From JAJVHZ01 sp041395385 (GTDB taxonomy: Bacteria > Pseudomonadota > Gammaproteobacteria > JAJPIJ01), in assembly GCA_041395385.1 (NCBI GenBank), contig JAWLAN010000013.1, forward strand, positions 81,373 to 145,372: DNA of 64,000 bases. Direction: 5' to 3'. The notes beneath the pieces are model-generated. The model was given only the letters and a program-made list of their open reading frames with translations. It did not search any database and had not been told where the DNA came from. Made by a program: the position numbers and the translations under genes. Positions 8,081 through 16,272 of the stretch are shown in pieces (positions within the stretch are counted from its first letter, which is position 1; each line of letters starts with the position of its first letter).

Positions 8081-9353
8081 TCGCGCGTGGTCCGGCGTGG
8101 AAGGGGCGCCGCGGCGCCCCTTTTTTATGGTTCATCTCCCAACTCCGGGGAAGGCGGCGGATTTTCAGGAAGAAGTAGGCGTCGTCGCGGAAGCCATAGG
8201 CCATGCGTTTGATGACTTTGATTTTGTTGTTGATGCCCTCGATGAGGTTGGTGCCGAGGGGGTATCGGCAGTGGGCGAGGATGCCGGGCAGGTAGGGTCG
8301 CAGGCGTTGGGCGAAGCGGCGCAACGGTTCGATGCGGCTGCGCAAGGCCTTGCGATACCAGCTGCGCCAGGCACGGGCGGCGTAGCCGGGGTGGCGATAG
8401 CCCCAGAGATCCTTGAGGGCGTCGCGCAGCACGTAGACGACGAACAGCTCGTGGTTGGCCGCCAGCAGCTCCTCGAGCTGCACGTCCTCGCCGGAACGCA
8501 ACGAGTCGCGGTTCTTCAGCAGTAGCCAGCGGGCGCTCTTGACGAGCTTGCGGTGACGCCGGTCGCCGCGTAGTGCGTTGGCGCGGTCGACCCGGACCCG
8601 GTCGATGACCTCTCGGCCGTACTTAGCCACGACGTGGAACAGGTCGAAGACGACGACGGCGTTGGGGCAGTGGCGGCGAACCTCGAGCTCGTAGCTGGTG
8701 TTCATGTCCATGATCGCCGCGCGCAGCCGCCGGCAGCGTTGCGGCCCGAGCAGCGCGAAGAACGGGCGGACATCCTCACGGCCCCGGCCGCGGCCCACCC
8801 ACAGGACCCGCTTGCGCACAGGCTCGACGATCACCGTGGCGTAGCGGTGACCCTTGTGCAGCGCGAATTCATCCAGGCCGATGACCTCCAGGCCCTCCAG
8901 GTCCACCGGCCCCAGGGTCCGCTGCAGGTAGGCGCAGTCGAGGTCCTTGACCGTCTTCCAGTCCAGCCCGAAGAAGCGGGCAACGTGCAACACCGAGGCG
9001 ATCTGGCACAACCGCGCCACCGATTCGCCGAGCCGGCGAGTGACACGGGCGTAGGGGTCCAGCCATGGCAATCGCTCCAGCTTCGGGCCGCAGTCCGGGC
9101 AGGCCACCCGCAGCCGCGGCACCACCAGCTCCACCGCATGCTCGAACAGCGGCAGGTCGCGGATCCGTCGCCGCTCGCTGTCATGGACGGCCCGGACCGG
9201 TTGTCCACAGCCGCTGCAGCAGCGCTCGATACCGCGCCTCGGCTGTAGCCGGATCACGCACCAGGACCGCTCACCGCGCCGCTCGATCCTCTCCTCGGCC
9301 ACCTCATAACCTTCCCAGCCGCCGAGCCGGGAAATACGATGCTCTTGGGCCAC
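8034..9353 (-). CDS. ISL3-family transposase, 3' frameshifted
   Basis: A DDE transposase of 439 readable residues. The N-terminus has a zinc-binding pair (CSGCG and CPDCG), followed by the ISL3 core: GLDEFALHKGHRYATV (first Asp), AIMDMNTSYE (second Asp), DLFHVVAKY, and LIEGINNKIKVIKRMAYGFRD (Glu). It starts at GTG 9353 behind AGGAGGG. The usual C-terminus of the family, LKIRAAFPGVGR then stop, is present but in another frame: after LKIR the reading shifts, skips the TGA at 8134-8132 inside the terminal repeat, leaves the element, and runs antisense through the terminator and lipoprotein gene to 8034. About 30 foreign residues are therefore appended. A 2-base loss or 1-base gain near 8160 would explain it. 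Activity of this copy is uncertain. Confidence 0.9.
   Translation of the reverse strand: MAQEHRISRLGGWEGYEVAEERIERRGERSWCVIRLQPRRGIERCCSGCGQPVRAVHDSERRRIRDLPLFEHAVELVVPRLRVACPDCGPKLERLPWLDPYARVTRRLGESVARLCQIASVLHVARFFGLDWKTVKDLDCAYLQRTLGPVDLEGLEVIGLDEFALHKGHRYATVIVEPVRKRVLWVGRGRGREDVRPFFALLGPQRCRRLRAAIMDMNTSYELEVRRHCPNAVVVFDLFHVVAKYGREVIDRVRVDRANALRGDRRHRKLVKSARWLLLKNRDSLRSGEDVQLEELLAANHELFVVYVLRDALKDLWGYRHPGYAARAWRSWYRKALRSRIEPLRRFAQRLRPYLPGILAHCRYPLGTNLIEGINNKIKVIKRMAYGFRDDAYFFLKIRRLPRSWEMNHKKGAPRRPFHAGPRATISRSAGPDPPFPDR
8101..8128 (+). terminator. Rho-independent terminator of lipoprotein gene, interrupted downstream by IS
   Basis: AAGGGGCGCC and GGCGCCCCTT form a near-perfect hairpin (8101-8122) running into TTTTTTAT. 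The T-tract octamer 8121-8128 is also the left copy of the IS target duplication, so the insertion landed exactly at the end of this terminator and left it functional. Confidence 0.85.
8121..8150. repeat. left IS target duplication (8 bp) and terminal inverted repeat (22 bp)
   Basis: TTTTTTAT (8121-8128) is repeated exactly at 9448-9455. The following 22 bases, from GGTTCATCTCCC to CTCCGGGG, match the reverse complement of 9426-9447 at 19 of 22 positions. Eight-base duplications are characteristic of the ISL3 family. Confidence 0.95.
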
Positions 9354-9447
9354 GGTCGCCCTCCTGCCACCTTGATGCCTCGTAACACCAAGTTAGCAGC
9401 GACGACCGTGCGCCCGCTCCCGTCACCCCGGAGATCGGAGAAGAACC
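8129..9447 (-). mobile_element. ISL3-family insertion sequence, complete ends, 1319 bp
   Basis: The element is bounded by imperfect inverted repeats (8129-8150 and 9426-9447, 19/22 identical) and flanked by an 8-bp direct duplication TTTTTTAT. It contains one transposase gene on the minus strand and no passenger gene. It separates the aor operon and lipoprotein gene from the molybdenum cofactor genes. The conserved duplication suggests recent insertion. The same left terminal sequence reappears at 63977-64000, so at least one more copy exists in this genome. Confidence 0.95.
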
Positions 9448-9455
9448 TTTTTTAT
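9426..9455. repeat. right IS terminal inverted repeat (22 bp) and target duplication (8 bp)
   Basis: The repeat 9426-9447 (CCCCGGAGATC ... GAAGAACC) ends the element and TTTTTTAT (9448-9455) is the right copy of the duplicated target. Confidence 0.95.
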
Positions 9456-9472
9456 GCCGCTGTCGGCGCGGA

Positions 9473-10741
9473 TCAGATGAGCCCGGCGAAGGGCTGCACC
9501 TCGACCGGCTCGCCGGCTTCCACGCCTGCGCAGTCCTGCGGCAGGATGATGAAGCAGTTGGCGTGCGACATGGAGGTGAGGATCCCGGAGCCCTGCATGC
9601 CGGTCTTGCGTACGAGCAGGTCGCCGCTGTCGTCCTGCTCGAGCACGCCGCGCTGGAACTCCACCCGCCCGGGGCGCTTCTTCAGCCTCGAGAGGCTGGT
9701 GGCCTTCAGTCGCAGGCCGGCGGTCTGCGTCTCCCCCATCATCCGGCGCAGGGCCGGCTGCACGAACTGGTAGAAGGTCACCATCACCGACACCGGGTTG
9801 CCCGGCAGGCCGAAGAAGACCGCCCCGCGCACACGCCCGAAGGTCAGCGGCCGGCCCGGCTTCATCGCCACCTTCCAGAATTCGGCGTGGCCGAGCTCGT
9901 TCAGTACCGATTTGACGAAATCGGCCTCGCCCACCGAAACGCCGCCGCTGGAGATGATCACGTCCTGGCCCGCCGCCGCGGCCTCGAAGGCGGCGCGCGT
10001 ATGCTCCGGCGTGTCGCGCACGATTCCGAAGTCCTTGATCTGCACGCCCAGGCGCTGAAGCATGCCCCGCAGCGTGTAGCGGTTGCTGTCGTGCACGTCG
10101 CCGGGTCCGAGCGGCTCGCCCACCGGCTTCAATTCATCGCCGGTGGAGAAGATGGCGACCCGGAGCCGACGATGCACCGCGACCTCGGCGATGCCGAGCG
10201 AGGCGATGAGTCCGATATCCGCGGGTATGAGCCGGCGCCCCGCGGCGAGCACGGCCTGGCCCTCGCGGATGTCCTCGCCGGCCTGCCGCACGTTGTCGCC
10301 CGCCCGCAGACGGCCGTCCAGCCGGATGGCTCGATCCCCGCGGCGCTCGACCCGTTCCTGCATCGCCACGGTGTCCGTGCCCGGCGGCAGAGGGGCGCCG
10401 GTCATGATGCGCACGCACTGCCCGCGGGCAACCGCTGCCTGGCAGGGCCGCCCGGCATAGGCGGTGCCGACCACCTCCAGATCGCGCGTGCCCTGCGCGG
10501 GGATGTCCTCGCCGGCGAGCGCGTAGCCGTCCATGGCCGAGTTGGTGTGTGCCGGGACGTTCATCGTCGAGACGATGTCGGCGGCAAGGATGCGGCCCAG
10601 CGTGTCAGCGACCGGCACCGGCTCCGGGCCGCACACCGGCGCGACGTTCGCGAGTATGCGCGCCAGGGCGTCCTGCACCGTCAGCGAGGTCGGATCATAG
10701 TCGTCGGCGCAGCTGGGCGCGGTCTGTATGGCCTCGGTCAT
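9473..10741 (-). CDS. moeA: molybdopterin molybdenumtransferase
   Basis: A 422-residue cytoplasmic enzyme that inserts molybdate (or, in some paralogues, tungstate) into adenylylated molybdopterin. The family signature VPAHTNSAMDGYAL is at about residue 60, the active-site region ISSGGVSVGEADFVK at about 265, and LPGNPVSVMVTF at about 320. The length matches MoeA (about 410). Its ATG overlaps the mobB stop by one base, indicating coupled translation in a mobB-moeA operon. The stop lies only 26 bases from the right end of the IS, so the IS follows the gene without damaging it. Only one MoeA occurs in the window, so metal discrimination for the nearby aldehyde oxidoreductase cannot be settled here. 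Confidence 0.95.
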   Translation of the reverse strand: MTEAIQTAPSCADDYDPTSLTVQDALARILANVAPVCGPEPVPVADTLGRILAADIVSTMNVPAHTNSAMDGYALAGEDIPAQGTRDLEVVGTAYAGRPCQAAVARGQCVRIMTGAPLPPGTDTVAMQERVERRGDRAIRLDGRLRAGDNVRQAGEDIREGQAVLAAGRRLIPADIGLIASLGIAEVAVHRRLRVAIFSTGDELKPVGEPLGPGDVHDSNRYTLRGMLQRLGVQIKDFGIVRDTPEHTRAAFEAAAAGQDVIISSGGVSVGEADFVKSVLNELGHAEFWKVAMKPGRPLTFGRVRGAVFFGLPGNPVSVMVTFYQFVQPALRRMMGETQTAGLRLKATSLSRLKKRPGRVEFQRGVLEQDDSGDLLVRKTGMQGSGILTSMSHANCFIILPQDCAGVEAGEPVEVQPFAGLI

Positions 10742-11307
10742 CAGGGAGTCCCCATGTCCGCCAGTTCGCGGCCCACGTTATCCGCCAGGCCGAGGTGGCG
10801 GAGGATGAAGGCGACGATCTGGTCCGGGTCGTTGAGGTCGAGCAGTGCGACCGACGGCGGCGTGGCGATCGGTCGATCCGTGGCGATCGCCACGATGTTC
10901 GGGTCGTCGGGAAACAGGGTCGGCATCCCCAGCGCGGGGCGGTGCAGCTCGATCTTCGGGATGGCCTCGCGCTTGAGGCCCTCGATCAGGATCAGGTCCA
11001 GCGCCTCCCCGCCCAGGTGGGCGAGCATCTCGGCCAGCGAAGGATCCTCCTGCAGGTCGGTCTCCACCACCAGGGCCCAGCGCCTGCGCGAACCGACCAG
11101 CACGTGCGTGGCGCCGGCGCGGCGCAGCTCATAACTGTCCTTGCCCGGGATGTCGATGTCGAAGTCGTGGTGCGCATGCTTGACGACGCCCACGCGCAGT
11201 CTGCGCTCGCGCAGGCGGGGAAGCAGCGCCCGCAGCAGCGTCGTCTTGCCGGTCCCGCTCCAGGCGGCGAAGCCGATCATGGGGATCCTGTTGTAAGTCT
11301 TGTGCAT
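10741..11307 (-). CDS. mobB: molybdopterin-guanine dinucleotide biosynthesis adapter protein
   Basis: A 188-residue P-loop GTPase. The Walker A motif GFAAWSGTGKTTLL is near residue 12, followed by VGVVKHAHHDFDIDIPGKDS and RRAGATHVLVGS, the usual MobB sequence, and ILIEGLKREAIPKIE. MobB binds GTP and assists MobA in attaching GMP to molybdopterin. The ATG at 11307 has a weak ribosome-binding site; an internal ATG at 11280 (MIGFAAW) would remove nine residues. It precedes moeA with a one-base overlap and follows mobA after about 130 bases. Confidence 0.93.
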   Translation of the reverse strand: MHKTYNRIPMIGFAAWSGTGKTTLLRALLPRLRERRLRVGVVKHAHHDFDIDIPGKDSYELRRAGATHVLVGSRRRWALVVETDLQEDPSLAEMLAHLGGEALDLILIEGLKREAIPKIELHRPALGMPTLFPDDPNIVAIATDRPIATPPSVALLDLNDPDQIVAFILRHLGLADNVGRELADMGTP

Positions 11308-11435
11308 GGCTTACAGCTTGCGTGCTGTGGATCGCGATGACAAGCCCCCGCCCTCGTCTTCGGCAGCCGTGTGTGGAAGCCGGCAGGGCACGGCAACGCC
11401 GGTCGCGTGCTCCGGAGGCGCGAGGCGCACGCGAG

Positions 11436-12077
11436 TCACTCGCCGCCCGTGCGGCCGCTCGCGGCGGCACGCGCCTGCAACATCGCCTCGGCGGCGGCGA
11501 GCTCCTCCGGCGTGTTCAGGTTGTTGAACATCCCGGGCTCGTCGGAGAAGTCCACGCGGGTCATCGGATGCTGTGCGTACCATCGGTCGATCTTGCGTTC
11601 GCCGGCATCGAGGTAGGCGAGCAGCGACGGCAGCAGGGTTCGATCCAGCAGCGCGAACACGGGCTCGAGGCGCTCGCCGCTGTCGGCCACCGCGATCCGC
11701 GCCCCGTCGCGGAGGAGGCCGCGATGCAGACGCGCGGCGAGATCCTCGGACAGGAACGGGGAGTCGCATGGCGCGGTCAGGACGTAAGCGGTGCGCGCGA
11801 CCTTCATCGCGCTGGCCATGCCCGCCAGCGGTCCGCAATAGCCCTCGATGAAGTCGCTGACCACGGTCACGCCGAATTCCCGGTAGCGCTCGAGATTGCG
11901 GTTGGCATTGATCAAGAGGTCGCTGACCTGCGGGCGCAGGGCCCGAAGCACGTGCTCGACCATCGGCCTGCCGGCGACGCGCAGCAGACCCTTGTCCTCG
12001 CCGCCCATGCGGGTGGCGCGTCCGCCCGCGAGTACGACGCCCGTGATCTCGCTGCGCACCACGGGATCGACGCTCAT
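11436..12077 (-). CDS. mobA: molybdenum cofactor guanylyltransferase
   Basis: A 213-residue nucleotidyltransferase that joins GMP from GTP to molybdopterin, giving the guanine dinucleotide form used by DMSO-reductase-family enzymes and FdhD-dependent formate dehydrogenases. The nucleotide-binding loop VVLAGGRATRMGGEDKGLL (about residues 14-32) is textbook, with the later LTAPCDSPFLSEDLA motif that binds the metal. The length is normal. It is the first of the mobA-mobB-moeA series on the minus strand. Aldehyde oxidoreductases of the AOR family use the non-dinucleotide pterin, so this gene serves other enzymes outside the window. Confidence 0.94.
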   Translation of the reverse strand: MSVDPVVRSEITGVVLAGGRATRMGGEDKGLLRVAGRPMVEHVLRALRPQVSDLLINANRNLERYREFGVTVVSDFIEGYCGPLAGMASAMKVARTAYVLTAPCDSPFLSEDLAARLHRGLLRDGARIAVADSGERLEPVFALLDRTLLPSLLAYLDAGERKIDRWYAQHPMTRVDFSDEPGMFNNLNTPEELAAAEAMLQARAAASGRTGGE

Positions 12078-12138
12078 GCGCGCAGGTCTCTCGATGACAC
12101 TGCCCCGGTCGCGGCACGCGGCCGGCGCATGGCGGCGC

Positions 12139-12888
12139 TCATGAGTCCGATACCAGGCGGAACAGCAATTTCATCCCCGTCTTGCGCGGTGGCAGGCGCA
12201 GGACGGGTTTGAAGCCGTAGCGATCGAAGAGCGCGCGCAGATTTTCCTCGGTGAACAGCCCCGTGTGCACCGGAGGCGCGAAGCCCGGCCATTCCCCGAC
12301 CCTGGCCGGGACGTTCGGGCTGCCCAGGTCGGGCGTGGTGATGAAGGCGTATCCGCCCGGCCGGCAGCAGGCGACCAGCAGCCGCATGAGCAGGTGCGGA
12401 TCCGGGGCGTGTTCGATCACTTCGGAGCAGTGCACGAGGTCGTAGCGCGCAGCCGGCAGGAAGGTGTCCAGCGGCGCGCAATGGAACTCGCATCGCGGGT
12501 AGGCGCGGCGCGCGTAGGCGATGGTGCTGGCATCCACGTCGACGCCGGTCGCGGTGGCGGCACCGAGCAGGCGCGCGGCGCCCACGAAGAATCCTCCGCC
12601 GCAGCCGATGTCGATGACGGTCCGGCCGCGGATGCGGCGGATGAGGCGCAGCGCGCGGAACAGGGCCTTGCGCCGCCGCGATGCCGCATGCGGGTAGTAC
12701 TCCGCGGTGATGCCCTTGTGACCCTGGTACTCGGCGTTCAGATCGATCTGGCTCGGCATCGGATCGAGAAACGCGAATCCGCAGTCCGAGCAGCGGTGGT
12801 ACGCGTAGCCCTTGACGACGACGTAGGGCGCATGGCGTGGCCCTAAGCAGAGGGGGCAGGTATTGCTGGCGCGGGCGGCGACGCTCAT
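12139..12888 (-). CDS. class I SAM-dependent methyltransferase with N-terminal zinc ribbon
   Basis: A 249-residue protein. The N-terminus carries two Cys pairs (CPLCLG and CSDCGF, about 20 residues apart) that could bind zinc, followed by the SAM-binding motif VIDIGCGGGFFVGAARLLG at about residue 95, an acidic end of strand 2 (GVDVDAS), and the post-III region HCSEVIEHAPDPHLLMRLL. This architecture is common among methyltransferases of polysaccharide or secondary metabolism, but the substrate cannot be inferred. It starts at ATG 12888 and ends about 60 bases before mobA. Whether it belongs to the cofactor operon is unclear. Confidence 0.85.
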   Translation of the reverse strand: MSVAARASNTCPLCLGPRHAPYVVVKGYAYHRCSDCGFAFLDPMPSQIDLNAEYQGHKGITAEYYPHAASRRRKALFRALRLIRRIRGRTVIDIGCGGGFFVGAARLLGAATATGVDVDASTIAYARRAYPRCEFHCAPLDTFLPAARYDLVHCSEVIEHAPDPHLLMRLLVACCRPGGYAFITTPDLGSPNVPARVGEWPGFAPPVHTGLFTEENLRALFDRYGFKPVLRLPPRKTGMKLLFRLVSDS

Positions 12889-13119
12889 CCGGCGTCATTA
12901 TGGCGAAGTTGCGTCGGCCGGCAAGTGCGCGCCCGCCGACTCGCGCATTAACAAGACCTCGCTGGACTGGTCCATTTGACGCGGCGGTCCTCGCCCATGG
13001 CCATGGATGCCGCTGATTGCGGGATCCTCATGCGGCGGGGGTGAAACAACCGGGGGCGCGGGTGCTGTGGCGGGCCGCCGCGGCAGGATGGCGGCGCGCG
13101 TCCGGCCCGGAGGAACGCC

Positions 13120-14877
13120 TCAGCCGTTGCCGGCGAGCGGTCGCGGCGTGGTCTCCTCCAGGTCGGCGCGGATGCGCTCGCGCTGCAGGTAACCGGTCAT
13201 CTGCGCCGTGTCCAGCGGCGCGCTGAACAGGTATCCCTGTCCCTGGTCGCAGTGATTGGCGCGAAGGAACGCGAGTTGTTCCTTGGTCTCCACGCCCTCG
13301 GCGATGACGTTCAGGCGCAGGTTGCGCGCCAGGCCGATGATCGCCTGGGTGATGGTGGCGTCGTCATGGTCGCGCGGGATGTCGCTGACGAAGGAGTGAT
13401 CGATCTTGAGCGTGTCGATCGGGAAGCGCTTCAGGTAATGCAGCGAGGAGTAGCCGGTTCCGAAATCGTCGATGGCGATGCCCACGCCGAGGGTCTTGAG
13501 CCGCTCCAGCGTCGCCACCGAGGCCTCGGGGTCCTCCATGAGCACGCCCTCGGTGATCTCGATCTCGAGATGCTCGCCGGCGAGACCGGTCTGCGAGAGC
13601 GCCGCGGCGACGACCGCCGCGAGGTCGCACTGGCGAAACTGGCGTGGTGAGATGTTCACCGACACGCGCGTGCCGGGCAGCCCCAGCTCCGACCAGGCGC
13701 GGATCTGCCCGAGCGCCTGCTTCAATACCCACTCGCCGATCGGAAGTATGAGACCGGTGTCCTCGGCCAGGGGAATGAACTCCGCGGGCGACAGCAGCCG
13801 TGCGCCGGGTCGCTGCCAGCGCAGCAATGCCTCCACGCCGTGCAGCCTGCCGGACTGCAGATCCACCTTGGGCTGATAGTGCAGGACCAGCTCGTTGCGG
13901 TCGATCGCCTGGCGCAGCGCCGCCTGCATCCGCAGGCGCTCGCCGGTGAGCTCGTTCATGGCCGGCGTGAAGAACTTGAAGCCGTTGCGGCCGGCGGCCT
14001 TGACCTGGTACATGGCGGTGTCGGCGTTCTTGATCAGGACGTCGGCGCTGTCGCCGTCGAGGGGATGCAGCGTGATGCCGATGCTGGGAGTGACGTAGAA
14101 CTCCTGGCCGCCGACCATGAAGGGCCGCGAGATGGCCTCCACGATCTTCTGGGCGATCGCGGCGGCCTCGTCCGGCGAGCGCAGCTCCTCCAGCGTCACC
14201 GTGAATTCATCCCCACCGAGCCGCGCCACCTTGTCGCTCTCGCGCAGGCACGAGCGCAGCCGCTTGGCCACCATGACCAGCATCCGGTCGCCGGCCTGGT
14301 GACCGAGCGTGTCGTTGACGGCCTTGAAGCGATCGAGATCGATCATCATCAGCGCGACGCTGCTGCGGCGGCGCGCGCCGCGCTCCAGGGCCTGCTCGAG
14401 GCGGCGGCGGAACTGGCTGCGATTCGCCAGCCCGGTGAGGCTGTCGTAGTGCGCCAGCCGCCGCAGTTTCAGCTCGGCCTGCTTGCGCTTGATCGCCTGG
14501 CGTATGGTGCGGGCGATGACGTGCCCGTCGGTCTGTCCCTTGACGATATATTCCTGCGCGCCGGACTCGACGGTCTCGAGGATGGCCTGATCGTCGTCGA
14601 CGGCGCTGAGTACGACCACCGGTATGTAGCGACAGATCTTCAGCAGCCGGTGCACCGTGTCCAGACCGCGCGAATCCGGCAGGTTGAGATCCGTCATGAC
14701 CACGTCGAACGGGGTGGTCTTCAGCGCCGCCAGGCCCGACCTCAGGTCGGCGACGTGGGTGATCGCCATGGTGGGGCCGGCGCATGCCGCCAGCCGCCTC
14801 TGGATCAGCGCCGCGATGTCGGACTGATCCTCGATGAACAGAACGTTCACGGGCGTAGCTGGCGCCAAGGGTTGCAC
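13120..14877 (-). CDS. response regulator with GGDEF and EAL domains (c-di-GMP turnover)
   Basis: A 585-residue cytoplasmic signalling protein. Residues about 10-130 form a receiver domain (FIEDQSD acidic pocket, phosphoacceptor Asp in VVMTDLNLPD, VVLSA and the IVKGQ lysine). A GGDEF domain follows (HYDSLTGLANR ... RLGGDEF) with an intact active site and an RESD inhibitory I-site five residues before it. The EAL domain (GVEALLRWQRPG, EITEGVLMED, AIDDFGTGYSS, DTLKIDHSFV, AEGVET) also keeps its catalytic residues. It could therefore both make and degrade cyclic-di-GMP under control of an unseen kinase. GTG 14877 is the longest plausible start; a GTG at 14850 would drop nine residues. No partner histidine kinase is adjacent. 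Confidence 0.93.
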   Translation of the reverse strand: MQPLAPATPVNVLFIEDQSDIAALIQRRLAACAGPTMAITHVADLRSGLAALKTTPFDVVMTDLNLPDSRGLDTVHRLLKICRYIPVVVLSAVDDDQAILETVESGAQEYIVKGQTDGHVIARTIRQAIKRKQAELKLRRLAHYDSLTGLANRSQFRRRLEQALERGARRRSSVALMMIDLDRFKAVNDTLGHQAGDRMLVMVAKRLRSCLRESDKVARLGGDEFTVTLEELRSPDEAAAIAQKIVEAISRPFMVGGQEFYVTPSIGITLHPLDGDSADVLIKNADTAMYQVKAAGRNGFKFFTPAMNELTGERLRMQAALRQAIDRNELVLHYQPKVDLQSGRLHGVEALLRWQRPGARLLSPAEFIPLAEDTGLILPIGEWVLKQALGQIRAWSELGLPGTRVSVNISPRQFRQCDLAAVVAAALSQTGLAGEHLEIEITEGVLMEDPEASVATLERLKTLGVGIAIDDFGTGYSSLHYLKRFPIDTLKIDHSFVSDIPRDHDDATITQAIIGLARNLRLNVIAEGVETKEQLAFLRANHCDQGQGYLFSAPLDTAQMTGYLQRERIRADLEETTPRPLAGNG

Positions 14878-15032
14878 GGAGCGCAGCGGGACTGGTTCGT
14901 TTTATTGGTGTCGCGCATCTCCGGTGCATAGCGGCCGGATGCGTCCAGACTTTAAACGCGCGGCGAGCGGGAGCCGGGTGAGAGGCGAGGTGAGAAAACC
15001 GGCCCCGGGACAGTGGGTCCCGCGCTGCGCGC

Positions 15033-15293
15033 CTACCAGCGCGCCAGATGCAGCAGGATGCTCCACAACCGGCCGATCACGTTCGGGAACAGGCGCGGAA
15101 ACAGGAAGGCGACGAGGGCACCGGCGGCGATCGCGACCGCCAGCGCCCGCGAGCCGACGTAGTGTCCGGACCCGGCTATCCCGGCATTGACCCACAACCA
15201 GATCAGGCCGCAGGTGGGGAGCGTGACCAGCACCGAAAGCGCGGCGGCCAGCATCCTATCGAACAGGCCCGCGGAGGCAGGGTGCCGGTCCAT
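15033..15293 (-). CDS. small two-helix membrane protein
   Basis: An 86-residue predicted inner-membrane protein with two hydrophobic segments (about residues 14-36, MLAAALSVLVTLPTCGLIWL, and 48-66, ALAVAIAAGALVAFLF). It starts seven bases after the fdhD stop on the same strand, so it is probably cotranscribed. I recognise no family. The close spacing and clean membrane pattern argue that it is real, but there is no functional evidence. Confidence 0.55.
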   Translation of the reverse strand: MDRHPASAGLFDRMLAAALSVLVTLPTCGLIWLWVNAGIAGSGHYVGSRALAVAIAAGALVAFLFPRLFPNVIGRLWSILLHLARW

Positions 15294-15300
15294 ACGCCGG

Positions 15301-16176
15301 TCAATCGTGTTCCGCCGGCCTTGCGCCCGTACCGAGCGGGCGCGGCGGCGGCATCTCGTCGTGGAGGATGTTCTCGGCGCCGTGGAACGCGAGGAAGTGC
15401 CGGCCCTTGGCCCGCGCGATCAGGGTGACCCCGACCTTCTGCGCGAGCTCCAGCCCCATCTTCGTGACGCCGGACCGCGAGAGCAGCGCGGGGATGCGCA
15501 TCTGCGCGACCTTGATGACCATCTCCGAGGTCAGCCGGCCGGTGGTGTAGAAGACCTTGTCCTCCCCGGCGATTTCCTCGAGCCACATCTGTCCGGCGAT
15601 GGCGTCGACGGCGTTGTGGCGGCCTACGTCCTCGACGAAGCTCAGGATCTCGGTGCCCGCGCACAGCGCGCAGCCGTGCACCGCGCCGGCGTTGCGATAC
15701 ACCTCGTTGTAGGCGTGCAGGTTCTTCAGCAGCCCGTAGATCATGGACTGGCGCAGCGGCACCTGCGGCAAACGCAGCTCGTCCAGTTCCTCCATGATGC
15801 GGCCGAAGACGGTTCCCTGCCCGCAGCCGGTGGTCACCGTGCGCCGGGCGAGCCGCTCGTCCCAGTCCGCCGTTCCACGGCGCGTGGTGACGACAACGGC
15901 ATTGACGTCCCAGTCTACCTGCACGGAGACGATGTCCTGCAGCTCACTCACCAGCCTCTGGTTGCGCAGGTAACCGAGGGCCAGAAGCTCCGGATGCGTG
16001 CCCAGCGTCATCAGCGTGACGACCTCGCGCTTGTCGACGTAGAGCGTGAGCGGATTCTCCGCGGCGATCTGCGTGCGCTGCGGCTGGCCGTATTCGTCGA
16101 AAGCGGTGACGGCGTGCGTCGCCGGCAGACCGCCGCTGGTCATGATCGGGCGATAGCGGGCTGCAGCGGTCGTCAT
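15301..16176 (-). CDS. fdhD: formate dehydrogenase accessory sulfurtransferase
   Basis: A 291-residue cytoplasmic protein that carries sulfur from the cysteine desulfurase to the molybdenum guanine dinucleotide cofactor of formate dehydrogenases. Family landmarks are AENPLTLYVDKREVVTLMTLGTHPELLALGYL near residue 40, TTGCGQG, the sulfur-carrying loop VHGCALCAG with both cysteines intact, and VEDVGRHNAVDAIAG. The length matches FdhD (about 280). It lies between moaA upstream and a small membrane gene downstream. Its presence implies at least one molybdenum or tungsten formate dehydrogenase elsewhere in this genome, since none is in the window. Confidence 0.95.
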   Translation of the reverse strand: MTTAAARYRPIMTSGGLPATHAVTAFDEYGQPQRTQIAAENPLTLYVDKREVVTLMTLGTHPELLALGYLRNQRLVSELQDIVSVQVDWDVNAVVVTTRRGTADWDERLARRTVTTGCGQGTVFGRIMEELDELRLPQVPLRQSMIYGLLKNLHAYNEVYRNAGAVHGCALCAGTEILSFVEDVGRHNAVDAIAGQMWLEEIAGEDKVFYTTGRLTSEMVIKVAQMRIPALLSRSGVTKMGLELAQKVGVTLIARAKGRHFLAFHGAENILHDEMPPPRPLGTGARPAEHD

Positions 16177-16272
16177 GGCGATGGTGCGGAAGGGGGCGCG
16201 GTCACGTTGCCGGCGGAGCTGCGGTGCGCGTACGGCGAGCGGCCATGGCTGCGGCCCGTAGCCCGGCGACGC

